Source: Dicyema japonicum (Eukaryota; Dicyemida; Rhombozoa; Dicyemidae). Taken from it: a stretch of 64,000 bases of DNA. Numbering within the stretch: position 1 is the first letter of the stretch; the number at the start of each line of letters is the position of its first letter. This document shows, in pieces, positions 1-15,334 of this stretch. Under the pieces are notes generated by a model. It was not told the DNA's origin, did no database searches, and saw only the letters and a list, made by a program, of their open reading frames with translations. The translations under genes were made by a program, and so were the position numbers. The stretch spans positions 124,001-188,000 of the forward strand of contig RDEW01000017.1 in the NCBI GenBank assembly GCA_011109175.1, written 5' to 3'.

Positions 1-31
1 AGAAGAATGAATAGGAAGATGGAAGTGCATC

Positions 32-200
32 TATCAAATATAAGTTAGATGTTGGAGATATTGTATTGTTAGTTGCTTATAGGTTCGTATTCAAAAAGAT
101 TATGGGACAAATCCTTCATAATTTTGTCAAAGTCGAAGATAGTGCTGGGTCTATTAAGAAAGTTCATTCACGACGACTAAAAAAATTAAAGACGACTTGA
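32..200 (+). mobile_element. possible Gypsy-type pol C-terminal tail, left-truncated
   Basis: An open frame of about 55 codons enters from the left and stops with TGA at 198-200. It begins with a GDIVLL-like strand and ends in a basic HSRRLKKLK stretch. Integrase C-termini of Gypsy/Ty3 elements have the same order: a GD.V.L strand, then a 'H..RLK' end. No protease, RT or DDE motif is visible because the window starts here, so the family is an inference. A chance ORF or a host gene end cannot be excluded. Confidence 0.3.
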
Positions 201-269
201 AATAATAGTTAATTATGTAATAGATTTTTTTTAAATTTATTTTTTTATTTAAAACTGCCATCCATCCAA

Positions 270-2690
270 AGTGGAATGTAATATCTTAATGATCTCTTCA
301 CACTGGCGTCATTCAACGTCCGTGGATTGAAAGAAAAATATAAAAGGAAGGATTTAATAAGTGACTTAACATCATCAAAGTCACTATATGCAGTATATAG
401 GAGACTAAAGTGAAGGATGCAGTTGAGGAGAATTACGGAGTGTAGACTTATACTACTAGACTCCGAATGCACCCACTACGGACTTGGCTTTGCTATACAT
501 CAATGTCTTGATTGGAGAATCCACAGAGTGTGGAGGGTGAATGAAAGAATTGCAGTACTCCAGATTAAGAGTGGGAGGACTGATAATTCCTTTATATCCA
601 TAATTAATGTCTACGCGCCCACAATGGCGAGGGTTTCTACAAATCCCGATGAACTTGATCTTTTTGTATGTCACTAACGGATACCATCTCTGATCTCAAA
701 GGCTCGTTTATGACTATTTTGTGTGGTGATTGGAATGCTAAAGTGGGACACTGTTTGTGAGAGAACCCTGTATGGGTAGACATGCCAGGGGAGGAGGAAT
801 ATGTCAGGAGAATCGCTCGTGCAATTTTGCAACATGTTTGACTACTTCATTTGTAATTCTTCATTCGACCACAATGCGAGGCATAAGACTACGTGGACTG
901 GACTCAGAAAGGATGGAAATGGTGACTATGTCCGGATATACAACCAGTGAGAAGACGCGTGAAGATTATTGTATGGCAATTAAGAAGGAGGTTGTGAACA
1001 TAAATATGGAAAATCCCCAGAGATGATTTGGAATGCTACTGTTGAGGGAATAAAGAAGGCAAGTTTCGACGTGCTTGGGGAAAAAAGGTCGGCAGGATTT
1101 AAAGGGGTCTCCGATCATTATCAATTAAACAAAAAAATTGCGGCTGAGTATGGAATCATGTAAAAATAATGATACTTACAAAGAGTTAAGAAGAGAACGA
1201 AATCGTATTGTCAAGGAGATTAGAAGGAGAAAGAAGGAAATTTATGTAAGAAAATTGACGAACGTGTCAGTGAAATTGAGAAGTTGTGATACGGAACACA
1301 AGTGTTTCGAGCAGTTCGTCTTTTGCAGGGGAAGTTCAACCTACGAAGATTTGTATTCACGACAGTCAAAAAGAAATGTATTGGAACATAATGAAAAATC
1401 TGAGATTATTGCCGAACATTTTTCAGGACCTTTGAATGAAAATGAAACCTTATACGTGGAGTCATTTGAGAAATCACCAAGAAGCCTGAATTACCGATAT
1501 CTACAGAGGAAACTAACCTGGCAATCATTAAATTAACAACAACAGGGCAGCGGGACCAGACAACATACATGGAGAAATGATCAAGTATGCACCAGGCGAA
1601 CTGACAACCTCATTACAAAGATTTTCAATGAGGTATTTGAGACGCATTCCCCCTGAAACTTGGTATGGAATTTTGATTCCTCTACATAAACCAGAAAAGA
1701 GCAAGGGACCGATAAAATTAGAACAAAATGTGAAGGATGCATGCCGATGGAGATTATATATGCATTTGACATAGATTTTGTGTCAGAAAATGATCTGGAA
1801 CTTGGACTTGCTTTAGAGAAAATCCCTGGAGAATTTAAGAATTGGTATCTGCGAGTTAATCAGGAAAAGACTGAACACATAGGATTCACAAGGGAATCAA
1901 AATATATTGATGAAAATTGGAGGAAAAAAAGGAAATTGGGATCCTTATATGGTGATAGTGAGGACATGATGTATAGAAGAGTTCTAGCCACTGCCATGTA
2001 TAAGAAATGCAAAAGATATAGAGTCGACGAAAACTAATAAAAACAAATCTAAGAATAAGACTATACAACGCATATATAAAACCGGTGCTTATGTACAACT
2101 CGGGTACATGGGGGGTCACAGAGCTAGAGCTCAAGAAAATGGATATAATTCATCGCAAACAATTACGCAATTTAATGGGCTTAGTTGGCCCAAGAAGATT
2201 TCAAACAAAAAATTATACTCTGTGGCACAATCGAGGCCAATATTGAATCAAGGTGGAGACTGTTCGGGCACGTGCTCAGAATGGAGATAAACGCCCCTGC
2301 AAATATAATAATGGACAATTACTTCAACAATGAGAACAAACCATCATTCAGAGGAAGACCCAGAGTCACTCTACCCGTGGCTCTGAACAAGGATCTTAAT
2401 GGGATTAGAAGAAATCTTAAATCTGCAGAAGACTAAAAGATCTAAGGACAGATGCGCAAAGCAGAGAGCGATGCTTTCCTTCCAATGGCGTCACTGGATC
2501 CACCTTACTGAGGAGGCGCCCAATGCCTGGCCGGCATCAAGAGGATCCAACAATTCTTCCCCGGGGAAACGTCGTTACCTGGTGACAAGTTCTGGAATGC
2601 TGAACGAGTCAGGATCGAGGAGTTAGTTAGTTTGGCTACCCTTGGTCTTTGGAAATAATTTTAATTTTTTAATAAATAAAATTAGATATG
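270..2690 (+). mobile_element. degenerate non-LTR retrotransposon (LINE) with AP-endonuclease and RT remains
   Basis: Broken reading frames follow the order of an AP-endonuclease LINE. Near 305-360 there is a FNVRGLKEK start, at 595-630 an FISIINVYAPT strand, and at 715-745 CGDWNAKVG, all typical of the endonuclease. From 1138 to 1536 come basic linker residues like those before RT. From 1560 to 2040 RT pieces remain, but the catalytic YADD is not legible. From 2245 to 2390 lies the usual C-terminal part (WRLFGHVLRM, then RGRPRVTLP). Stops and frameshifts are frequent, so it is dead. The 3' end carries a TTAGTTAGTTTGG tail before an A/T-rich run, shared with other elements in the window. Confidence 0.75.
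2475..2690 (+). repeat. SINE-like dispersed repeat, family 2, copy 1
   Basis: About 215 bp with the landmarks GGCGTCACTGGATCCACC, CAATGCCTGG, GGTGACAAGTTCTGGAAT and a tail containing TTAGTTAG and CTTTGG before an A/T-rich run. The same landmarks recur at about 17385-17580 (+), 25300-25560 (+), 27365-27615 (-) and 61055-61300 (-). Copies differ by about 10-20 percent by eye. Here it is fused to the end of the upstream LINE, so it may be that LINE's 3' UTR or a SINE that shares it. Confidence 0.6.
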
Positions 2691-2699
2691 ACTTATTTA

Positions 2700-3227
2700 T
2701 ATAGAAATGTCATTCATCACCGGGATCGCGGTAAAGACATCATCCGCTGCAGAAAAGGCTAAAGGATATCAAGGGATCTCGAACGGTCCGCGTTCCGTGC
2801 GATAAAGCCTTTGTCCTTCCTCGAGAAGCTGGGATGTCCGTCCACACTCAGAAGCTAAGATGAAAAATTCAGGAACTCCCTCAATTGATCTCGACGATAA
2901 AGTCGGTGGGGATTGATAGAACTTAATTAGGAATGGCGTTAATTTCGGTGCCAAAAACACCTGTCTTAGAGTCCCCCGGTGTAGAACTAAGAAGCGAACA
3001 GGAATCAGTAATTATTCACAACATTTCAAATTTTATCGATCGAAATGATAATTCATCCCAAATATTCATTCTTGTGGATTATTTCGAAGCAAAACTTTGA
3101 AAATTGATTTTTGCAGTAAAAAAAGGTTAAACTAACATATGCACTATAATTGAATATTGACACGTTCTATTACGCACATATTTGGCCTGGATTTGAAATA
3201 AATAAATAATTCACCGACCACTGCATA
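2700..3227. other. intergenic, nothing recognised
   Basis: A 63-codon frame on the minus strand (2769-2960) has no recognisable motif. The last 100 bases before the kinase start are A/T-rich and would hold its promoter. I see no repeat shared with the rest of the window. Confidence 0.4.
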
Positions 3228-4498
<1,271 letters not shown>

Positions 4499-4620
4499 GA
4501 TTTTACTCCACAAAGCCTAAGTTATTAATTTGGCAATTCAATAAAAATTATTTTATTTAACGATTTTTGATTGTTTCAAATAATTATTTAATTAAAAAAT
4601 TAAAGATAATTATTTAATAA

Positions 4621-4825
4621 ATTGCCCCCAGAACACTCGAGTCTATCATAGAGGCAATTTCCGAATAGGAGGCAAAAAAGATTCCCGTTCGTATAGAAAA
4701 TGTGTGGGGTCACGGTCGGAGCATCGAGAAAAGATGACCCGATTATTGAGAGATGCCGGGATCACCTGAATATTATTTATTGGTTAAGACGGTGTTTCTT
4801 TGGCTTAAATAATAATAACCTCGCA
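4621..4825 (+). mobile_element. LINE 3'-end fragment, same family as 49735-50670
   Basis: Aligns by eye with 50461-50668. Shared landmarks are TTGCCCCCAGA.CACTCGAG, GTCTATCATAGAGGCAA, the RKxxR...GVTVGASRK-type C-terminus, GATGCCGGGATCACCTGAA and the tail TGTTTCTTTGGCTTAAATAA. Only the last 200 bp of the element are present, the usual outcome of incomplete reverse transcription. There is no TSD that I can identify. Confidence 0.8.
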
Positions 4826-5160
4826 TACACGAGAAGTAAAAGTAAACAACTACTTAAGTGTATCCAGTTTCCACTTTTATAGAAACAGAGTCCATCCGGA
4901 ATCAGCACAAAGGGTAAAAGACGTCCATTACTTGCATTGTGGAAACCCCTCCAGTTGAGTGGGGGAGAGCAAATGATCCTTTTTCGTGCCAGCCTGATAG
5001 GACGGAAAGAGGAGGAACAGACAAAAACAGAAAACTTCAACAAATTAGCAACTTAACACCACATGGCGCCACGCGGCGAAAAATAATTATTCTACGGAAA
5101 GAACTGAACAATTATTGGATGTAACAGATTCACACCATCTGAACACTTCCACTGGGAATC
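4826..5160. repeat. dispersed repeat fragment (family 4)
   Basis: The stretch around 4855-5000 resembles 36395-36530 and more weakly 20725-20830. Shared points are CAGTTTCCAC, a CC(A)TTCGGAA/CCATCCGGAA block, AAAAGAC.TCCATT, a GTGGAAA.CCCTCCAG block and AGTGGGGGAGAGCAAATGA. No coding frame is conserved between the copies. Type of element unknown. Confidence 0.45.
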
Positions 5161-5164
5161 CACC

Positions 5165-5960
5165 ATATTCCTAGTGGAGGATCACCTCCGCATGAGGAAC
5201 TTCCAATTTTAAACAAAACCATGGAACCGAATCACTCTTGCCACTTCTGTCGTATGATAATCCCTACCTGATCGTATCCAACGCCAAGAGAAAAGAGGAG
5301 AGCGAGTGGAATAAACTCACGGATACCTTATCAACATAATACCTCTAAGAATATGGCAAACTCTCCGACGTTTTTCCAATCCCGGCTAGACTTTCTCCAA
5401 CGATTACCAGACGGACAAGACCCAGCTGAACAGGATTATGAAATACTTAGCTTCCGTCAACTTCAACCCTTTAGGTACAAAACGATCAAACCCAAAAATG
5501 TTCATCCTTCCAACAAGGATTTGAGGAAGGCCTCTCCTCGATAACCCACCTCACATTTCTATCAAAATTCATCTCAGAGGGTCTTTAACGGAAATCCCGT
5601 CATCATATCTGTCGACATTCAAAAAGCGTTCAACAAGGTCCTAAGAAAAATTCTGACCACGAAGATCTTTGCCTCGGAAGCTTTGGATTGCAAATTCCCT
5701 GAGTGGTCGAAGAGGAAGAATTATAACATGCTCGGCCGAATCCATAACAAGATTCCTACCAAACGGAGTACCACGAGGCTCACTACCACCTATTCCGTTC
5801 AACCTCTTACCAGCGATAACACACTAGTTCTCAAATATGTTGACTACATAATCGCCGTATCAAAGTACAATTGTGTTAAGACAGCCTCTGGTCGACTGCA
5901 AGACTTACTATACCATTTCAGGTTTAAAGTGGGTCTTACCAAAAGCAAAGTGGAACAATA
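5165..5960 (+). mobile_element. degenerate LINE reverse transcriptase fragment
   Basis: Frames carry RT landmarks in order: a VDIQKAFNKV motif near 5610-5640 (motif A, Asp kept), then LEYVDYIIAVS-type sequence near 5835-5865 where YADD should be. The second Ala is Val and the second Asp is Tyr, so the catalytic pair is lost. The element is closely related to the next one at 6040-7240, which preserves the equivalent sequences (DIEKAFDTVPRK, MTYADDTIVA). Several stops and frameshifts are present. It appears to be an older copy lying directly upstream of a younger one. Confidence 0.7.
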
Positions 5961-6039
5961 AAATTATTTAATAAACCATGTCATCATTATTTAACACCGA
6001 TTGGGCCAACCTCTGAATTCTAGCAATTACGGTGTTGCA

Positions 6040-7240
6040 TTAAGATGGAGTGATTATACATAATAGAATGGTACGCGAGGGAATTACATCAAAACTTTTG
6101 GAAAAGCTGATTCTTGAACTAATCAAACCATACCTTCCTGATGCACCTTTTCTACACGGATTCAGAAGAGGACACTCCACAGAAACGCATCTTACATGCC
6201 TTACAAATTTCATCAAGGATGGACAAAGCGCAAACCTCATCAGAAGTCATTGATATGCCCCATCGATATAGAAAAAGCTTTCGACACTGTCCCAAGAAAG
6301 CTTTTGACAAGGAAGATCTTCACGTCAAAAATTCCAAACAACCTGAAAATCTGGATCCTAATTTCCTAAATGGAAGAAGAGGAAGAGTGACTGCTGGAAA
6401 AACTAGATCGGTGATCAAGTTCCTTCCAAATGGGGTCCCTCAAGGATCTCCACTGTCACCACATCTATTCAACCTATTCTTAAATGATATGCCCTCCCTT
6501 ACCAGTGACGATACTCTGATTATGACATATGCGGATGATACAATCGTCGCAGTCAAAGACCATTGCGTTAATACTGCTGTTACCGGATACAAGCTTCATT
6601 GGACGATCTGAACTGCTGGCTCGTTAAGAACATTCTACATACAAGTCCCGAAAAGTCTTATACAACAATTTTCACAACAAACAGAAGATTGACAAACTCC
6701 GCTCCATGTGTAACCATAAATGGAAACTCAATCTCCACGACCAACTCGGTCAAGATACTGGGCGTAACTTACGACCCACTCTTGACCTTCAGCAAACACA
6801 TCGACAACGTCATCTCCTCGGCACAACGAAAGCTAAATTTTGTTAAAACACTCCTTGGACAATATAATGGGTGTTTCAACTCTTTGGACTCGCTCTACGT
6901 GCAGTATATTCAACCGTCTCTAACTTACGGGTGTGCTGCATAGGGAACCAACCTATCAAACAGGAATATAGAAAAAATCAATACCTTCCAAAAAAAGGCC
7001 AGTAAGGCTTTGCAAAGGTTTTCTTGGACACCTCTAAACTTTACACCTTTTGAGGAACTAGTGAGGAAAACCGGAGCCATACTATTCTCCAAAAAAGTTA
7101 GAAACCCCCGCCCAATCCGGAAATGCGTTGGAACCCGAAAAGAACACCGATCAAGAATGAGATGGCTACTCAAGAACTTTAAAGATTATTTTTATCTGAG
7201 AACTCAAAGATCACGACGAAAGATTAAAAAACACTAATTA
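6040..7240 (+). mobile_element. LINE reverse transcriptase (RT to C-terminus), nearly legible copy
   Basis: RT motifs in order: LHGFRRGHSTETHLTCLT near 6155, DIEKAFDTVPRK near 6260-6300, LPNGVPQGSPLSPHLFNLF near 6420-6480 and YADDTIVAV near 6527-6555. Then come NGNSIS...VKILGVTYDPLLTFSKH, and after a stop at about 6942 the C-terminal part FTPFEELVRKTGA...RKCVGTRKEHR up to 7240. Motif A, the NGVPQGSP loop and YADD are intact, so the RT was active recently. Four frame changes and one stop break it. The N-terminal endonuclease is missing. The minus-strand piece at 58985-59250 is a 3' fragment of this same family. Confidence 0.85.
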
Positions 7241-7817
7241 AGTGATCACAGTTTCATTAATTATCGGAACCTCTTTACGTGGACTTCTAAAGTCCCAACT
7301 GTAAAACGGTAAGTGTTCTCCTTTATACCCTATCGACGTTCCTCTTCTCAAGCAATCGCATAGCCCAAACGGCTTCCTGTTTCTTTGAGAAATACAGGAA
7401 ACCACGGACATGGTTTCTCGTGGAGAACTTTAAGGATGAAAGTGACTAATTGCTATGAAGATCATCTTGGACTAGTAATGGTAAAATGGGCATTATTATT
7501 AATTGTCAGCCATTTTGCAGAGTAGTAGTGATTTTTCGATTACTTTGACTTCCGCTTATGCAGGACACCTTTTATTTAAGAAAGTAAGAACAGCTGTTCT
7601 AATTAATCGAGAACTGAGACCAAAACATGAGAGCGTCATTAACTTCTATTCACCTGCTTGTAATGGCAATTATAACACAGCACGATCATACAAATTTTTA
7701 GAGCAAAAGAAAAATTTCGTGATTAATAATCAGATTAGATAATTAATTTTTTATTTTATTAATTTTAGAAGTTTAAATTGAATTTATTGATATAAATTCA
7801 AATTTCAATCTTGGTGT
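7241..7817. other. gap upstream of the DEAD-box gene with an inverted-repeat hairpin
   Basis: No supported gene. 7371-7405 can fold into a hairpin (TTCCTGT stem against ACAGGAA), and GAAACC...GGTTTC overlaps it. A similar hairpin occurs twice at 53625-53660 and 53958-53992. The last 100 bases are A/T-rich, as expected before a gene. Confidence 0.4.
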
Positions 7818-9668
<1,851 letters not shown>

Positions 9669-10770
9669 AAATGCTTGTATGATTTTCTATTGCGTAATTT
9701 TACCGTTATTTTAATAAAAATAAACTTTAATTTTATTTTTTGTCAGTATTCTCTTACACTGAAATTCATGGACAAAACTTTATTGGAACAACTCCTTTGG
9801 TGGACGTCAGAGATATATTGAGGATTATCCCTTATTTGGCGTGTTTGTAGGGTACATCTCTTCTTTGATTTTAGTATGGTCGTTCAGGTTCTTGTGTTAT
9901 CGTATATAGACAGGTTGAGAACTTGGAGATTATTTGTCAAGGATAGAAAGAGTCCTAACTGCAAACCAGAATGACGGAAGCAGTCCCATTAAGTCCTCAC
10001 AGAAAACCAGAATGACTGAAGCAGTCCATTTTTAAAAGTTTTTACTTTAAATTAAGCAATGAAAACATTTCACTACAACGAGTTAGTCAACTTCTTAAGT
10101 CATCGAACTTGGCATCAGAACAGCTGTCTTAGAAACTGGAAGAATATATTAAAGAAAAATCTGGAGATGAGGTAGAATAATGTTGATGTTCGACTATAGT
10201 TAGTTAAGTAACCCCACCTCAATAACTTTTAAGAGACTGGCGGCTATTAAGTAGGACTCAGGAAGTCTGGCTATGATTGCAGTCAGTATGGCTGTGATTG
10301 TATAGCATTGAAATCAACCTAGGTAGTTACCTATATTTATTTACCCCCAGTCCCTTAAGTGGAGGATACTTATGGAATACAGGAACATAATGGCCAAAAC
10401 CGTATGGATTTTGTGTGGTGGGAGATCCGGGACGAAAAACATAAGTATCAAGAGACAGTACGCGTTGCTGTGGACTATGGCGTTCGAACACCATCTCCGT
10501 TCATGGAGGTCTCTGAGTCGCGTCAACACTGACTGATATCAACAACCATACAATCATGGTGATCAAAGTTATGTACATACAAGGATCAGACCAAATGACA
10601 TTATTAAACGTGATCTTGGAGTTGGTTCATCATCGAACCTATTGGACTTGATCGGGGACTGGGAGAGACTAGTAAATTACAATACCTTGGAAGGATTGTT
10701 AAGAAGAAATCGTTCAAAGATCATATCAGAGGCCGAAGAAAGAAACCAATGACTATATTAAGACCCCACT
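9669..10770. other. intergenic, repeats only
   Basis: No supported gene. Two near-identical 24-base units (ACCAGAATGAC.GAAGCAGTCC) lie at about 9964-10030. The block at 10470-10530 (CACCATCTCCGTTCATGGAG.TCTCTGAGTC) resembles 19600-19690 and 36010-36090, so it is a fragment of a dispersed repeat. The rest shows no coding signal. Confidence 0.4.
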
Positions 10771-10771
10771 T

Positions 10772-10952
10772 TTATTTTATTCGGAGACTTCTGTTTGTAT
10801 ATGAACTGTTCAGAACATCGAGTTTCTTATGTCCCCCGAGTTGTTCTCTTTCCACACTCACAAGAAGACGCGGGATTTATCCATAATGAGCAAAGTCGTG
10901 TCCTCACAATCCGTTTTGATGTAAAAGGGGTTACTCAACGAAGAAGAGGATA
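10772..10952. repeat. dispersed repeat, about 180 bp (pair with 19798-19982)
   Basis: Aligns almost without gaps with 19798-19982 in the same orientation. Anchors are GGAGACTTCTGT.TGTATAT, AACTGTTCAGAACATCGAG, CCCCCGAGTT, TTCCACACTCACAAGAAGA, GGGATTTATCCATAATGA and GTCGTGTCCTCACAATCC. Neither copy has an open frame over its length. It may be a non-autonomous element or one end of a larger one; no TSD seen. Confidence 0.7.
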
Positions 10953-10958
10953 GTCAAA

Positions 10959-13900
10959 ATGACAAAATCCTTAGACCAAATAATCGCACTCAAAGAAATT
11001 GATGAACACGAAGATTTCCCATTAGAGGACCTGGATCAACTGAAAATCAAACTGGACTACATTAGTGCCAAATTCAAGGACAACACGATTGATGATGTCA
11101 TTGCTGGGTTGAGACTAAGAGACGGCGTACTAAAATAGACAGAAAATTTGAAATTCTCCCAAGAGCAGGTCCAGGAGCCAATCCAAAGATTCCTTAATAA
11201 GGGTTCACTTGACATTTTCGCACGTGAAATGCAGAAGAGACATAAAAACTAGGGGGAACTTATAAAGAAATCCAACACTGACAAACAAGACTCTGAAAAT
11301 ACAACTTGGTGGATAAAATTATCCCCAAAATGGAGCAGATGATAACAAATCTGAACCACGTGGTTAAAACTGCAGCAAAGATGAAACGGAAAGGTTAGAA
11401 AACGAATATTCCCGCCTCCAAAGGAAAAGGTCCATTATGAAGAAAAAAGTCGATGATTTGATGGACAGAAATAAAGAAACTGAACAGAAATTGGCAAATC
11501 TCTGAATTTGCGGATAATTTTGATTCAAGCATCCGAAAACTAAAGCCAGCAAGGCCCCGATAAGTCCCTCAAGGACAATATTGAGAACTTGCAAGTACCT
11601 TGATTTTATAGAAGGAACTAATTTTTTTATTAAAAAAATTTATTAACAATAAAATATTATTTATTAACTATTGGGGAGAGCGGCTGCTGACATCACGAAG
11701 GAACTAATTGACATTGACAAACTGAAAACTCAAACGGATAAGTCTGAAGCTCTATTAACGTCGATGAGGGACAGAATCAAGACCTCTGACTAAGATGAAC
11801 TCAGTGACAAGTTGAGCACACTGACTGCACGTGCCGTCGATTTTAAAACTTAACGGGATTATCAATAGACTTAACAAATTGGAGTTTGTGAAGACTAAAA
11901 TTGCCGAATCTAAAAAAATTCGCCGAAAAGATTAAATCCGAGTCTTCCGAATTGCCATCAAACATGCCGAGTCGCAAGGAACTGAGGACGAATGTTGTGT
12001 TGATGAAAGTAGTCTTGCTGTTTGATAAATTAGGGTCGATTATTGGATATTATCGAGGATGAAAGGGAGTTGGAGAGCAATTTTCTGCCGAATTTTATAA
12101 ATTCAGGGTTATTACAGAAAATGCAATTTCTGGTACCGAAAGAGGCATGGGTGGGGACACACTAAAGGTATATGAAATCTGAGGATTTTTGGATGGGATG
12201 ACTCCAGTTTATGGGAGAATACTATTTGAGACAAAAAATGTGCAGAATTGTTGGAGATGACTCAGTCTGGGCTGAAAAAGTTCCGGGATCAAATCTCTGA
12301 ATTCTAAACAATTAAAGATAATGAGAAAAGCTTGGAGGCTGAGTTGAAGAAAATTTCCGATTGGCTCAAAGTTGTTGAGCAGAAGTTGACTAATTTTTCC
12401 ACTTGTAAGGTTTCAGATTTGATCACTCCTCTCTGCCAGTTTAAGGTGAATGGACATAAATCATTCTATAGCTCCTTACTCTGAAAATGAGTGAAAAACA
12501 GAGATACTTGTCATTGCTAGAAGAAAAGCTTAAATTCACAAAATTCTCAGAGTTAAAGAAAAAATTTGACAAATTTTCCATTCAACTTTTTGAAAATTTA
12601 AATTTAAGCGGGAAATTACAAAATTTGTTGTTGTGGCAAAAAATATTTATCATTTAAAAAACATTTTTTGGTAATAAATGTGACTAGTATTCTAGGACAA
12701 AAAGTTAACTGTGGAAAACACAAATCCCAACTTCCAGCAAAACTCAATTAAATCTGAATGCCGGATATTTGGACGATTTTGAACATTCTGTTAATAAATG
12801 GGATGAAACATGCTGAGATTAATAAGAAAAAAGCACCTTATCGATTTTGTCAGAAAAGACTTTAGAGACAAAATAGATCAAAGAATGACTAAACTTTCCG
12901 AAATAACATACATTCAGAAAAATCTTACTAACAAAATAAGAATTTGCAATTTAATGCGGGAAATTTTGCAGAAAGGATATCCCTTTGTGTTCCAAAATTC
13001 TCAGCTTGGAGGTACTGAAGGAATCGATTAATTCATTGACGGTAGGGCATACACAAATATAAAAGGAGTTAGATGTTAGTTCAGAATTGGCTGAAGTTGA
13101 TAAGCTGACTTGGTGAGGATCAAGAAAATGGGCAAATTGTTCCTAGTTCAGGTGGAATCAACTCTGGGGGTACTAAAGAGCCAATTCTCCCACAAAAGCA
13201 ATGAAAAAAACAAAATGGAGACTGATTTAATACAGACTGTTAAACTCTGGGAGGAAGCAAAACAAGTGAAGGGGATAATTGATGAAAATTTCCCATTTTT
13301 CGCTGAGTTGAAGTAAACAAAATGTCAAATTCCGGCAATTTCAAGGCTTTGGGGAAATTTTTATCGGTTCGCATACTATTTATGAGTTTATAGAGAAATT
13401 ACAGATGTGTTAATAACGTGGAACAGTTGGACGAAATTAACATCCAATCAGGGACTTTTTTTGGTAGGCATAAGCTAAATTCTTCTCCCTTCGTAGGATA
13501 TTCACAGGAAATGAAGAAAAAATCCCAAAGTGAGCGAGCTGTTTGATTGATATTAATATTTGGCAGAAACTCGATATTGTCAATTCAAAAATATCTAAGA
13601 CTGTAAAACTGAGGGACACATTTATGAGGAACGACAAATGGCTGGAAAGACAAGTCAGGAGTACAGACAAGTGCTGGACTATTTTCCTCACTGTGAAAGC
13701 GACCGAAAAGATCAACCAATTAAAGGTAGTAGCGACAATAAGGGCAGAAATTTGATAACAAGGTCAGTCTTTACTGTACGAACACTATGAGGGAGCATGG
13801 CGCATACTACGAGGAGTTTAAGAAGCTCAAATTTGGTTGGAGAAGTCTTGCAGAGTTTATCGACAAATTCTATAAAAAAACTCAATAAATTTAGAGAAAA

Positions 13901-14350
13901 TATCAAAGTCTTATTTATAAGGAATTATTAGGAACAAACAGAGAGGGAAATCTCCGAGATGAATGCATGTGATGGGTTTAGTCATGCAGCAAGAAAACTT
14001 TCAAATATTATCGATCGGTTACAAGTCTCTTAAATATGGAACAACATGGTGATACTTAACTTGAGTCCATTTTCTACCAAAAATTACTCAATGTCTTATC
14101 AATGACACAGTAAAGGTAACAATTTAATAATCAGCATAAGTGGAAACATCACTTGATTATAGAAAAAAAATTACGACTAACTACCAGTCCTTCTCACGTG
14201 TCTTCGTTTTCACCCCTAACAAAGATTTAGGTCATTTGCTCCTTATTAGCCTCTTGCACGGTAGGAAACAGAAGAGACCTCTACGTCGTGAGTCAAGGGA
14301 CACTTTGGGCACAGTTGTTAGTATGAGCAATGATTTTGATTAATTGACTA
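10959..14350 (+). CDS. unrecognised coiled-coil-like coding stretch, multi-exon or decayed
   Basis: From the ATG at 10959 a 59-codon frame rich in L, K, E, D and I (for example DLDQLKIKLDYISAKFKD) is followed over 3 kb by many similar short plus-strand frames. Clear ones lie at 12810-13031, 13110-13316 and 13543-13755. All look amphipathic-helical, with few Pro, Gly or Cys, as in coiled-coil or spectrin-repeat proteins. Stops separate the frames, and several are flanked by GTxxx...AG pairs of short-intron size. I cannot assemble a single protein or name a family. It could be one long cytoskeletal-type gene with many short introns, or its decayed copy. The helical bias sustained on one strand is the only evidence. 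Confidence 0.3.
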
Positions 14351-14658
14351 TTATTAGCTTCTCAGTCAGCAAGTAGCACAGGAAGACTTGTTAGTGGTGC
14401 ATCAATGAAGAAACTTTCGATGGTTCTCTAGAGCACACGTGCCTGTAATAATACGTGGGCGTTTAAAACCAATTACCCAAGTTCGGACAGTATGTAAGCA
14501 CAATGAACAACGTGGAAAGCTAAAAGCACATTAAATTAATTTTTTTATCTGAAATTATCTGATTTATTATTTATTTTAATAATTTATAAAAATATTATAT
14601 GGAAATTAAATAAATAATCTTGGTTTTAAATAAATACATTTATAGTTGTTGGTCGTTA

Positions 14659-15251
14659 ATGCCAGTAGCATAATTATCATAAATCTTTAGGCTTTCAATT
14701 GTCCAGTGAAGCATGAGGAAGATCCATTGGAGACACTGCCATATTGCCCATAAAGAGCACAGTTCGAGGTCCTGCTCCACTGATATGTTGTGTTCTGTAA
14801 AAAATTTAGCTGATAAAAACGAGGATGACATAATCGACGTGGCCATTGCTTACTTCCGACCAAATGTCTTGCACAAACTCTACGAGATTGAGAGCCACTC
14901 GGACAGGACTTTCATATACCTTATTTTATACATCTCAGAATGCTTGAAAATAATCGCTAAATCTAAAGATAAATCTACTGCATTGAAAAATATGCAGTCG
15001 AAAGCAGTGGGGTCCTTTTCTATTCCTGGAGACAGCCGTTTCCCCCTCAATTCCGTATACAAAACTCCCAGTTCTTCCGAAAAACAGGAATATCGTGAGT
15101 ATTTAACCCAACTGAGGGTTGAAACTGGCACTAGAATTGCTGAGGTTGTCTATAAGCAGTCGAATGAGCCTTCAAAGGTATTATTACCTTTTCACTGCAG
15201 CATTGGGTTGCTTTCTCAAAAAGGAAGTTTATGGATAAGGAAATTGATTAA
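14659..15251 (+). CDS. ARPC3: Actin-related protein 2/3 complex subunit 3 (p21-Arc)
   Basis: Subunit of the Arp2/3 complex that nucleates branched actin filaments. The spliced frame reads MPAF, then GDTAILPIKSTVRGPAP, DIIDVAIAYFRPNVLHKLYE, DRTFIYLILYISECLK, FSIPGDSRFPLNSVY, EYLTQLRVETGTRIAE and ends HWVAFSKRKFMDKEID. Each block matches ARPC3 in order, and the length is close to the usual 178 residues. Introns are at 14665-14690 (26 bp, right after codon 2), 14787-14809 and 15178-15200. One base appears missing from a short G run near 14718, between exon 2's first codons and the GDTAILP block. Both the start and the stop are set by homology. No partner subunits lie nearby. Confidence 0.9.
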
Positions 15252-15334
15252 ATTTACTAATATGGAATTACTAATCGGTTTTGACCTTTTTATTGGATTT
15301 TGTGATAAAGAATTATTTTTATCTTAGAATTGTT

